Assembly: GCA_964567755.1 (NCBI GenBank)
Contig: CAZMNW010000007.1
Span: 5,199 to 69,198, forward strand
Origin: DASRJW01 sp964567755
GTDB lineage: Bacteria; Krumholzibacteriota; Krumholzibacteriia; G020349025
Reading direction: 5' to 3'
Length of the DNA stretch: 64,000 nt
Part shown: in pieces, positions 18,327-27,073 of the stretch
Numbering within the stretch: the stretch's first letter is position 1
Layout of the letters: each line of letters begins with the position of its first letter
Program-made: the position numbers and the translations under genes
Notes under the pieces: generated by a model
Seen by the model: the letters and a program-made list of their open reading frames with translations, nothing else
Told to the model about the DNA's origin: nothing
The model's database searches: none

Positions 18327-18637
18327 GACATGCCTCCTTCGCTCGGGGAATCCCCAAGGCCGCGACCGCACGCGGGACTGGTCATGGCTCATGGGATTCC
18401 CCCTCCAAGAATGCGCCAACGCGCCGCGAAGTCAAAGCCCCATTGACGTCATCGGCCTCCGACTCCGGCACCATCTCTCGTCGATTCGAGACCCACCGGT
18501 CCCCCATGGCGTTCGCACCCGGGTTGTCGCTAGGATGCGCGTCGATCCTGTGCCGGGCGTGGGCCAGAAGATGGCCTACGCATCAACGACCCCCACGTGC
18601 GCGCGGCCGGAGGCCCGCACGGAAACTTGGAGAGAGC
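18327..18637. other. Divergent intergenic region (ybaK / S9 peptidase)
   Basis: About 310 bases between two divergently transcribed genes. Both frames extend into it but without start signals or coding-like sequence, so it should hold the two promoters. I could not identify clear -35/-10 boxes or an operator. Confidence 0.5.
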
Positions 18638-20752
18638 ATGCGTTCCAGAACCATCTGCATTCGATCCACCGTCTTACCGCACCTCCGGGGTCGGGTCATC
18701 GCCGCCATCGCACTCCTGCTCGGGCTTGCGCCGCAGGTCGCATCCGCGGCCGCCAAATCGGAGTCCCATCCAATTGGCGTGCGTGATCTAGTGGCGTTCG
18801 ACCGAATTTCTGACCCACGAGTGTCCCCCGATGGTCGCTGGGTGGCGTTCAGCGTCAGCGCGTTGGATCTCGGCGCCAACCGGCGGCGAAGTGATCTCTG
18901 GCTCGTGGGCGTGGATGGCTCGGGACTGCGGCGGCTCACCTCGCACGAGGCCTCCGACATCAATCCCCGCTGGATGCCCGACGGCAGATCCTTGTGCTTC
19001 CTGTCCACTCGCTCCGGCTCGTCGCAAGTGTGGTTGCTCTCCCTCGACGGCGGCGAAGCAGAGCCCGTGACGAAGTTACCGCTCGACGTAGGCAGCTTCG
19101 CGTTGTCGCGCGACGGCGCGTTTCTGGCTGTGAGCCTCGAAGTCTTCGTCGATTGCCCCGATTTGGAATGCACGCAAGAACGGCTCGCCGCTTTGGCGAA
19201 AAGCCAGGCGAGCGGCCGTTTGTACGACAGCCTGCTCTTCCGCCATTGGGACACCTGGAGCGACGGGCGCCGCTCGCACTTGTTCGTGCTCCCGACCGCG
19301 GGTGGCGGCAAGCCCGTGGACGTGATGAAAAAGATGGTGGCGCATGCGCCGTCCAAGCCCTTCGGTGGCGACGAAGAGTTCGTTTTCACACCCGATGGGC
19401 GCGGGGTCGTGTTCACTGCCAAGGACGTCGGGCGCGAAGAAGCTTGGTCCACCAACTATGATCTCTGGGTGGCAGCGGTCGACGGCTCCTCTCCGCCGCG
19501 CAAGCTCACCACCAATCCGGCCACGGACACGACGCCGCTGTTCTCGCCCGACGGCAAGACGCTGGCCTATCTCGCCATGGCGCGTCCCGGCTACGAAGCC
19601 GACCGTTTGCGTCTGGTGCTGCGCGCGGGCTTGGACGGCAGCGAGCATGTGCTGGCCGAGAACTGGGACCGCTCGATCGGTTCCTTCGTCTGGTCGGCCG
19701 ATGGTCGCGAGCTCTACGTCGCCGCCGAACAGCTGGGACAGGAACCGCTCTTCGCACTCGATGCGACCACCGGAGCCGTGCGCACTCTCGTCGATCAAGG
19801 CACGGTGCGTTCGCCACAGACGGCCGGCGACCGCATCGTCTTCGGCTTGGATCATTTGCAGTCACCCGTGGAGCTGCACGCAGTCTCGGCAGGTGGCGGC
19901 AAGCCACTCCGCCTCACCGACATGAATCGCGATCGGCTGGCAGCCGTCCGCATGGGCGCGCCCGAGCAATGGACCTTCGCGGGCGCCAACGGCGAAACCG
20001 TGTATGCGTATTTGGTCAAGCCGGTGGATTTCGACGCCAAGAAGAAATACCCCGTGGCGTTCCTCATTCACGGCGGGCCACAGGGCTCGATGGCGAACGA
20101 TTTCCACTATCGATGGAATCCACAAGCCTACGCGGGCGCCGGTTACGCGGCGATCATGATCGATTTCCATGGTTCGACCGGTTACGGGCAGGCATTCTGT
20201 GACGCCATTCGCGGCGACTGGGGTGGCAAGCCACTCGAAGACCTCCAGAAGGGCTTGGCCGCGGCGCTGCAGAAATATTCGTTCCTGGACGGCGACCGTG
20301 TCGCCGCGCTTGGCGCGTCCTACGGCGGCTTCATGATCAACTGGATCGCCGGCGCTTGGCCCGATCGCTTCCGCTGTCTGGTGAGCCACGATGGCAACCT
20401 CGACGAACGCGGCGCCTACTTCATGACCGAAGAGCTGTGGTTCCCCGAGTGGGATCACCTTGGCACGCCTTGGGAGAATCCTGCGAGCTACGAGAAGCAC
20501 AATCCGCTGGCGCTCGTGCACCAGTGGCAGACACCGATTCTCGTCATCCACGGCGGCAAGGATTATCGCGTCGTCGAAACCGAAGGCATGGCGACGTTCA
20601 CCGCGGCGCAGCGCCGGGGCATCCCGTCCAAGTTCCTGCATTTCCCAGACGAGAATCACTGGGTGCTGAAGCCGCACAACAGCATTCTCTGGCACGACAC
20701 CGTGCTCACGTGGCTCGACGAGTGGACGAAGGGCAAGAGCAAGAAGAAGTGA
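18638..20752 (+). CDS. Secreted S9-family peptidase (acylaminoacyl/dipeptidyl peptidase type)
   Basis: ATG 18638 gives a typical signal peptide (basic start, hydrophobic core LRGRVIAAIALLLGLA, cleavage near ASA-AA). The mature 704-residue precursor has an N-terminal beta-propeller with PD40-like repeats (RVSPDGRWVAF, NPRWMPDGRSL, PLFSPDGKTLAYL and others, about 50-420) and a C-terminal alpha/beta hydrolase. The nucleophile is S561 in GASYGGF, with D642 (GGKDYR) and H674 (ENHWV) completing the triad. It would cleave short peptides or acylated N-termini in the periplasm. A longer frame upstream lacks a ribosome-binding site and would mask the signal peptide. It is convergent with the following minus-strand gene, three bases away. 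Confidence 0.93.
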   Translation: MRSRTICIRSTVLPHLRGRVIAAIALLLGLAPQVASAAAKSESHPIGVRDLVAFDRISDPRVSPDGRWVAFSVSALDLGANRRRSDLWLVGVDGSGLRRLTSHEASDINPRWMPDGRSLCFLSTRSGSSQVWLLSLDGGEAEPVTKLPLDVGSFALSRDGAFLAVSLEVFVDCPDLECTQERLAALAKSQASGRLYDSLLFRHWDTWSDGRRSHLFVLPTAGGGKPVDVMKKMVAHAPSKPFGGDEEFVFTPDGRGVVFTAKDVGREEAWSTNYDLWVAAVDGSSPPRKLTTNPATDTTPLFSPDGKTLAYLAMARPGYEADRLRLVLRAGLDGSEHVLAENWDRSIGSFVWSADGRELYVAAEQLGQEPLFALDATTGAVRTLVDQGTVRSPQTAGDRIVFGLDHLQSPVELHAVSAGGGKPLRLTDMNRDRLAAVRMGAPEQWTFAGANGETVYAYLVKPVDFDAKKKYPVAFLIHGGPQGSMANDFHYRWNPQAYAGAGYAAIMIDFHGSTGYGQAFCDAIRGDWGGKPLEDLQKGLAAALQKYSFLDGDRVAALGASYGGFMINWIAGAWPDRFRCLVSHDGNLDERGAYFMTEELWFPEWDHLGTPWENPASYEKHNPLALVHQWQTPILVIHGGKDYRVVETEGMATFTAAQRRGIPSKFLHFPDENHWVLKPHNSILWHDTVLTWLDEWTKGKSKKK

Positions 20753-20755
20753 TGT

Positions 20756-21115
20756 TCAACGACTCTTCGGTGTCGGGGCCGGGCGGCGCTGCCCGGCCGC
20801 GCGCCGTGGTCGCCAGCCGAAGTGTTCAAACGCCACGCGCCCGCGGCCATCGAACACCACGCCTTCGCCCTCGAGCAGTGCGCGCTGCAGCAGCTCGGCG
20901 CCGCGCTCGCTGCGCGGGCTCACTTCGCCGCGGGCGTTGATGACGCGGTGCCAAGGAACCGGCGAGCCGTCCGGCAGTGCGTGCAAGGTGTAGCCCACCA
21001 GGCGCGCGTGGCCGGGCAGACCGGCGAGAGAGGCGACCTGACCGTACGTGGCCACGCGCCCGCGCGGAATGCGCCGCACGATGGCGGCGATGTGCTGCGA
21101 TTTCACCATCTGCAT
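20756..21115 (-). CDS. atl: Alkyltransferase-like protein (ATL), DNA alkylation damage recognition
   Basis: This 119-residue protein is the DNA-binding domain of O6-alkylguanine-DNA alkyltransferases: the recognition helix with Arg finger region (RGRVATYGQVASLAG, about 18-32) and the active-site motif, but with Trp at position 55 in PWHR where the true enzyme has Cys (PCHR). Such proteins bind alkylated guanine without transferring the alkyl group and hand it to nucleotide excision repair. The C-terminal 15 residues are basic and probably disordered. ATG 21115 is used; an ATG six bases downstream is an equal candidate. It is divergent from the DCC-family gene. Confidence 0.9.
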   Translation of the reverse strand: MQMVKSQHIAAIVRRIPRGRVATYGQVASLAGLPGHARLVGYTLHALPDGSPVPWHRVINARGEVSPRSERGAELLQRALLEGEGVVFDGRGRVAFEHFGWRPRRAAGQRRPAPTPKSR

Positions 21116-21193
21116 TCCAGCGTGAGATCCTCCCCGTTCGTGCTATGGTAACGGCGCTGCGACGCATTGTATTGCCCCGCGCAGATCAGAGTC

Positions 21194-21592
21194 ATGATGG
21201 CGCCTCCAATCATCCTCTTCGATGGGGTCTGTAATCTCTGCAACCGCGCCGTGGATCTCGTCATCCGACACGATCGTCGCCGCGAGTTCCGATTCGCCTC
21301 CCTGCAGTCACCACTGGCGCAACTTCGCCTGCGCGAGCTCGGACACGCCGGGAATCCATTGGACAGCATCGTCTTGATCGATGGGGATCGCCTGTCCACT
21401 GAATCGACGGCCATCTTGAGGATCGCGGCGCGACTCTCCTGGCCCTGGCCGTTGCTGTCGGTGTTCTGGCTCGTCCCTCGTCCAGTCCGGGATTGGGTAT
21501 ATCGCGTCGTGGCGAAACACCGCTATCGCTGGTTCGGGCAGCGGCAGCAATGTCGCATCCCGACGGCAGAGGAACAGGCATTGTTTCTCTGA
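21194..21592 (+). CDS. DCC-family (DUF393) thiol-oxidoreductase-like protein
   Basis: The 132-residue protein starts MMAPPIILFDGVCNLCNRAV; the motif D10-G-V-C13-N-L-C16 is the hallmark of the DCC/DUF393 family, which has a thioredoxin-like fold with a redox-type CxxC near the N-terminus. Later conserved-looking features (FRFASLQSP, STESTAILRI, RDWVYRVVAKHRYRWFG) also match. The exact substrate of this family is not established. The start at 21194 or 21197 avoids upstream residues that look non-coding; the ribosome-binding site is weak. It stands alone between a divergent ATL gene and a convergent helicase gene. Confidence 0.88.
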   Translation: MMAPPIILFDGVCNLCNRAVDLVIRHDRRREFRFASLQSPLAQLRLRELGHAGNPLDSIVLIDGDRLSTESTAILRIAARLSWPWPLLSVFWLVPRPVRDWVYRVVAKHRYRWFGQRQQCRIPTAEEQALFL

Positions 21593-21671
21593 CGCAGCAG
21601 AAGATGCGGAAATCCCTCGAGATGGATGTGATCGGTTTCGTCCTGAATCTCTGCGATGCAGGTCCTCGCCG

Positions 21672-23141
21672 TCAGCGGCGGCGGCCGCCACGGCGACCGC
21701 TGCGACGAGGAGCTTGCGATGGCGCCGCATCGGGCGCCGGCTCTGCCGACCGGCGGCGCGGCGGTGGGATGGGCGGCGCGTGCAGAACGCTCTGATAGTA
21801 GTCGTCGAGGAGCATGGCGATGATGGCGCGCTCGTCGTCGTTCTCGCCCAATCCCCGCGCCAGCGGCATCATGCGCTGCATGCGCTCGAGCACCAGCCGG
21901 TCGAGATCGCGCAAGCGCGCTTCGAGCAGCGCGGTCACGCGCTCGGAGACCACCGCTTCCACGTCGGCGTCGGTGGGCAGGTCGCGCTGCTGCATGTCGA
22001 CGCCGTACTGGCGCACGACGGCGTTGAGCCGCAGCTTCTCCAATGGATCCACAAGCGCGATGGCCTCGCCGCTCGCTCCCGCGCGTCCGGTGCGCCCGGT
22101 GCGGTGGATGTAGGCTTCCGGATCCTCGGGGAACTCGTAGAGCACGACGTGCGACAGCCCCTGGATATCGATGCCGCGCGCCGCGATATCGGTGGCCACC
22201 AGGAAGCGCAGCTGCTTGTCGTAGACCCGCTGCAGCACCGTCTCGCGCGCCTTCTGCGTCAAATCCGAGCTCAGCTGATCGGCGTCGTAGCCGAAGCGCT
22301 GCAGCACCACGCTGATGTAGTTCGTTGTCGCCCGCGTGTTGGCGAAGATGATCGCCGACTCGGGATTCTCGATCTCGATGATGCGAACGAGTGCCCGATC
22401 CTTCGCCATCGTGGGCACTTCGTAGAAAATGTGCTCCATGTCGACGATGTGCTCGCTGCCGTGGCTCAAGCTCAACGTTTCCGGGTCGCGCAAGAACTGT
22501 CGCGCCAAATCGCGCACGCCCGGCGGATACGTGGCCGAGAACATGAAGGTGCAGCGATCGCGCGGGATGTAACGCGTCAAGGCTATGATGTCGGGATAAA
22601 ACCCCACCGACAGCATGCGGTCGGCTTCGTCGAAAACGAGGAAGCGCAACCGCTGCAGCGACAGCGACTGGCGCATCAAGTGGTCCAGGATGCGCCCCGG
22701 CGTCGCCACCACCAGGTGCACGCCCTCGCGCAGCGCCGCCAGCTGCGGCCCGTAACCGACGCCACCGTAGAGCGCCACCGAGCGCAAGCGCGATCCCCGG
22801 GTCAGCGCTTCGGCTTCGCCCAGCACTTGTCGCGCCAGCTCGCGCGTCGGCACCAGAACCAAGACTTGCGTTACCGATTGCTCAACGTCGATGCGCTGGA
22901 TGAGCGGCAGCAAGAACGCACCGGTCTTGCCGCTGCCGGTGCGCGACTGCACCATGAGATCACGCCCGGCGAGCAAGTACGGAATCGCCTTTGCCTGCAC
23001 CGGCATGAGCGACGTCCAACCGACGTCGCGCGCCGCCTTCTGCAAGTACTCGGGAAGATCCGCGAGCCCGATTTCCGCCGGCGACGCGGGCGAGTCCGGT
23101 ACGGATCCTTCGGACTCGGAGCGCCCATCCTGTTCGTTCAT
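21672..23141 (-). CDS. DEAD-box ATP-dependent RNA helicase
   Basis: A 489-residue RNA helicase with all core motifs in order: Q motif region (GWTSLMPVQAKAIPYLLAG), Walker A SRTGSGKT at 66-73, PTRELA, TPGR, DEAD (VFDEADRM, near 172), SAT, and in the second RecA domain ATDIAARGID and HRTGRTGR. A C-terminal extension of about 110 residues ends in a basic Arg/Gly-rich tail, likely RNA-binding. It would remodel RNA duplexes or ribosome assembly intermediates. It lies 16 bases downstream of the FKBP gene on the same strand, so the two are probably co-transcribed, a plausible link between protein and RNA folding. Confidence 0.94.
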   Translation of the reverse strand: MNEQDGRSESEGSVPDSPASPAEIGLADLPEYLQKAARDVGWTSLMPVQAKAIPYLLAGRDLMVQSRTGSGKTGAFLLPLIQRIDVEQSVTQVLVLVPTRELARQVLGEAEALTRGSRLRSVALYGGVGYGPQLAALREGVHLVVATPGRILDHLMRQSLSLQRLRFLVFDEADRMLSVGFYPDIIALTRYIPRDRCTFMFSATYPPGVRDLARQFLRDPETLSLSHGSEHIVDMEHIFYEVPTMAKDRALVRIIEIENPESAIIFANTRATTNYISVVLQRFGYDADQLSSDLTQKARETVLQRVYDKQLRFLVATDIAARGIDIQGLSHVVLYEFPEDPEAYIHRTGRTGRAGASGEAIALVDPLEKLRLNAVVRQYGVDMQQRDLPTDADVEAVVSERVTALLEARLRDLDRLVLERMQRMMPLARGLGENDDERAIIAMLLDDYYQSVLHAPPIPPPRRRSAEPAPDAAPSQAPRRSGRRGGRRR

Positions 23142-23157
23142 GCGCTTCGTTTCTGCT

Positions 23158-24015
<858 letters not shown>

Positions 24016-24077
24016 GGGCCCATTATCCACGTCCGGAATCATATTGGGAAGCCCATACGACATGCTACCGTGCCTGG

Positions 24078-25289
24078 GTGAGCACTCCACCCGCCACGGA
24101 CACCGGATTCTTGGTGCGCTTCGCCAACGCCTTGCACGCCTATGGCTCGGCGGCGCACCAGGTCGAGAACGCCATCGAGGTGCTGTCCAGCCGCCTCGGC
24201 GTCTCGGCACAGTCGCTCGCGACCCCGACGTCGATCATGTTCTCCTTCGGCACACTGGCCCAACAGCGCCTGCACCTGCTGCGCGTGGAACCCGGTGACA
24301 ACGATCTCGGCCGCCTCGCTCGCACCATCGCCGTCGGTCGTGCCGTCTATCAGGGTCAGCTCACGCCTGCCGACGCCACGGAGCGTCTCGACGCCATCGC
24401 AGAAGCACCGGCGCGCTACGGATGGTGGCTCACCACAGTGGCCTTCGGTCTGTCTTCCGCAGCGGCGGCGCGTTTCCTCGGCGGCGGTGGCCGCGAAGTT
24501 CTGGCCGCAGCAGCCATCGGCGCCCTGGTGCGCGTGCTCGCGGCGCTGTTCAATCCCGCAAAGGGAATCGGCCGGTTGTTTCCGACGCTGGCGGCGGCGC
24601 TCGCTTCGGCCGCGGCGGTAGCGCTCGATCACGCTGCCGGACCGGTGCAACATTACCTCACCACCGTCGCCGGGATCATCATCTTGGTGCCAGGCCTCAC
24701 GCTCACCGTCGCCATCACCGAGCTCGCCAACCGGCATTTGGTGGCCGGCACGGCACGACTTTCGGGCGCCATGGTGACACTCGGCATCTTAGGAATCGGG
24801 GTGGCGATCGGCGTCAAGGTCATGAGCGGGTTCCTCGGCCCGCCGACCGATGCACTGTCGGCGGCACTGCCAAGCTGGACCTTGTTCCTGGCCCTGATCG
24901 CGGCCCCACTCGCCTTCACGGTCTTGCTGCAAGCCGAAGCACGCGATGCGCCTTGGATTCTCCTCACCTGCGCCCTCGGTTTCACCGGCGTCCAGCTCGG
25001 CGCGCGCGCGCTCGGACCCGAGCTCGGCGCTTTCGTCGGCGCCTTCGTCGTTGGTGCCGCCGGCACGCTCTATGGAAGTGTGCTCCGCCGCCCGACCCCG
25101 ATCGTACGCGTACCCGGACTCTTGCTTCTCGTGCCGGGAAGCGTCGCTTTTCGCGGCGCCACCGCGCTCGTCGATCTACAGGTGGATTCCGGTGCCGAGA
25201 TCTTCGTGCGTGTGCTGCTGACTGCGATCACGCTGGCCGCTGGTCTGCTGGTGGCCTCGGCAGTCAGGCCCGCGCGACTCATGGATTGA
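24078..25289 (+). CDS. thrE: ThrE-like threonine/serine exporter
   Basis: From a GTG at 24078 (protein starts VSTPPATDTGFLVRF) the 403-residue product has the two-part layout of single-chain ThrE exporters: a cytoplasmic N-terminal domain (DUF1212-like, about 1-110, with ENAIEVLSSRLG) and about ten hydrophobic segments from residue 115 onward, with GxxxG-rich helices (GTLYGSVLRRPTPIVRVPGLLLLVPGS). It would export Thr, Ser or similar small amino acids across the inner membrane. The ATG at 24003 lies inside the divergent FKBP gene and is unlikely. The next gene, a SulP transporter, starts about 85 bases downstream. Confidence 0.85.
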   Translation: MSTPPATDTGFLVRFANALHAYGSAAHQVENAIEVLSSRLGVSAQSLATPTSIMFSFGTLAQQRLHLLRVEPGDNDLGRLARTIAVGRAVYQGQLTPADATERLDAIAEAPARYGWWLTTVAFGLSSAAAARFLGGGGREVLAAAAIGALVRVLAALFNPAKGIGRLFPTLAAALASAAAVALDHAAGPVQHYLTTVAGIIILVPGLTLTVAITELANRHLVAGTARLSGAMVTLGILGIGVAIGVKVMSGFLGPPTDALSAALPSWTLFLALIAAPLAFTVLLQAEARDAPWILLTCALGFTGVQLGARALGPELGAFVGAFVVGAAGTLYGSVLRRPTPIVRVPGLLLLVPGSVAFRGATALVDLQVDSGAEIFVRVLLTAITLAAGLLVASAVRPARLMD

Positions 25290-25374
25290 CTCCTGCACGC
25301 GATCGGTGATTCCATGCCAAGCGCTTTTGCCCGCGACGCCTCGCGTCTGCTCGCGCCTCTGGGTGGTGGTGGAG

Positions 25375-27042
25375 ATGCCGGTTCGCAAGCTGCCCGAACT
25401 CTTGCGCCACGAGTTCACGGGTTACGGGTTGCGAACATTGCGTCAGGACGCGCTGGCGGGGATCACGGTCGCCGCCGTTGCTCTGCCTCTGGCGCTGGCG
25501 TTCGGCGTCGCGTCCGGCGCCACCGCGGCGGCCGGTTTGGTCACTGCGATCGTCGCCGGCGTCGTGATCGGCGGCCTCTCGGGTGCGCCGCATCAGATCT
25601 CCGGTCCCACCGGCGCCATGAGCGCCGTGCTCGTCGTTCTCGCACATGAATACGGATTGCCCGGCATCTGGATCGCCGGCCTGTTTTCCGGCCTCCTGCT
25701 CACCGTGATCGGGTTCCTGCGCTTGGGGCGCTTCATCGCCTTCGTGCCATCGCCGGTCATCACCGGTTTCACCTCGGGCATCGCGCTCATCATCGCCATC
25801 GGCCAGATCGACAATCTCTTAGGCGCCGAGACCCCGAGCGTGAACACCGCGGCGCAGAAACTCCTCGGCTACTTCCAGCATGGCGCCGTGCCCGACACGC
25901 ATGCGATCGTGGTCGCTGCGCTCGTGGTCGCGACCATGTTCCTGTGGCCGAAACGCTGGGCCGCGCGTTTCCCGGCCTCGCTGCTCGGCCTTCTCCTCGC
26001 CACCGGGCTGGTCGCGGTCGCTCGCTGGCCCATCGGCACCATCGGCCAGATTCCACACACACCGGTGCTCCCCGAGCGGCTCGCGTTCGTCGATATCCCA
26101 TGGCCGGATCTGAAGCAGTTCCTGTTGCCGACACTCACCATCACGGCGCTCGGCGCGGTGGAAAGTCTGCTCTGTGGCGCCGTGGCCAGCAACATGACGG
26201 GCGTCCGGCTCGCCGCCAATCAGGAGCTCATCGCCCAAGGGGTGGGGAATGTGCTCATCCCCTTCTGCGGTGGTGTTCCCGCCACGGCGGCGATCGCGCG
26301 CACGAGCGTCAACATCAAATCGGGTGGTCAGACGCGCGTGGCCAGCATCGTGCACGCGCTCGTGCTGCTCGCCTCGATGCTCACCCTCGCACCGCTCATG
26401 TCGCGCATTCCGCTGGCTTCACTGGCGGCAGTGCTTTTCGTCACCGCCTGGCGCATGAACGAATGGGAATCGATCCGCTACATCTTCGGCCACCGCCTGA
26501 AGACGGCGATGCTGACCTTCGGCATCACCATGGTGGCGACGGTCGTGCTCGATCTCACACAGGCCATCGTCATCGGCGCCTTCATTTCCGGCGCGTTGTT
26601 CTTGAGCCAGATCTCGAACCTCTCCGTCACCTTGGAAACGATCGATCATGACAAGCTGCGTGCGCGGGGGATCGAGATCACCGGGGCGGGCGATCACGTG
26701 CGCGTTGCCTATCTGACCGGACCGCTGTTCTTCGCGGCCACGGGGCATTTCAACGAGGCGTTCGCGCGTCTGCACGGCGTCCAGTGCCTGGTGCTGTCGC
26801 TCCGCGGCGTGCCCCTCATCGACACTTCTGGACTGCAGGCCATGCTGGCCTTGCACGAGAGGATGGCGCACCAGGGAGGCACACTCATGCTCGCTGGAGT
26901 CCATCCCAGCGTGCGCGCCATGCTCGAGCGCGGCGGCCTCGTCGCGGCCATTGGCGCCGACAACTTTTTCTGGAGCGCCGACCAGGCGATCGTGGCCGCG
27001 ACGCGTCGCACACGCGGACCGTCGAAGATGCACGAGGGATAG
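25375..27042 (+). CDS. SulP-family anion transporter with STAS domain
   Basis: The ATG at 25375 (GGTGGTGGAG just upstream) gives 555 residues. The N-terminal 410 residues form the typical SulP core of many transmembrane helices, including the early signature SGAPHQISGPTGAMSAVLVV and the later loop FCGGVPATAAIARTSVNIKSGG. The C-terminal STAS domain (about 445-545) carries the LIDTSGL loop. It would move sulfate, bicarbonate or a related anion, coupled to H+ or Na+; the ion cannot be read from sequence. A short hairpin with a T run lies 10 bases after its stop. Confidence 0.93.
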   Translation: MPVRKLPELLRHEFTGYGLRTLRQDALAGITVAAVALPLALAFGVASGATAAAGLVTAIVAGVVIGGLSGAPHQISGPTGAMSAVLVVLAHEYGLPGIWIAGLFSGLLLTVIGFLRLGRFIAFVPSPVITGFTSGIALIIAIGQIDNLLGAETPSVNTAAQKLLGYFQHGAVPDTHAIVVAALVVATMFLWPKRWAARFPASLLGLLLATGLVAVARWPIGTIGQIPHTPVLPERLAFVDIPWPDLKQFLLPTLTITALGAVESLLCGAVASNMTGVRLAANQELIAQGVGNVLIPFCGGVPATAAIARTSVNIKSGGQTRVASIVHALVLLASMLTLAPLMSRIPLASLAAVLFVTAWRMNEWESIRYIFGHRLKTAMLTFGITMVATVVLDLTQAIVIGAFISGALFLSQISNLSVTLETIDHDKLRARGIEITGAGDHVRVAYLTGPLFFAATGHFNEAFARLHGVQCLVLSLRGVPLIDTSGLQAMLALHERMAHQGGTLMLAGVHPSVRAMLERGGLVAAIGADNFFWSADQAIVAATRRTRGPSKMHEG

Positions 27043-27051
27043 CCGCCCACC

Positions 27052-27069
27052 CGCGGACGCCCGCGTTTT
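27052..27069 (+). terminator. Intrinsic terminator after the SulP gene
   Basis: CGCGG (27052-27056) and CCGCG (27061-27065) form a 5-bp GC stem with a four-base loop, followed directly by TTTT (27066-27069). It lies 10 bases after the SulP stop and just before the end of the convergent molybdopterin gene. The stem is short but the arrangement is typical. Confidence 0.5.
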
Positions 27070-27073
27070 GCGA

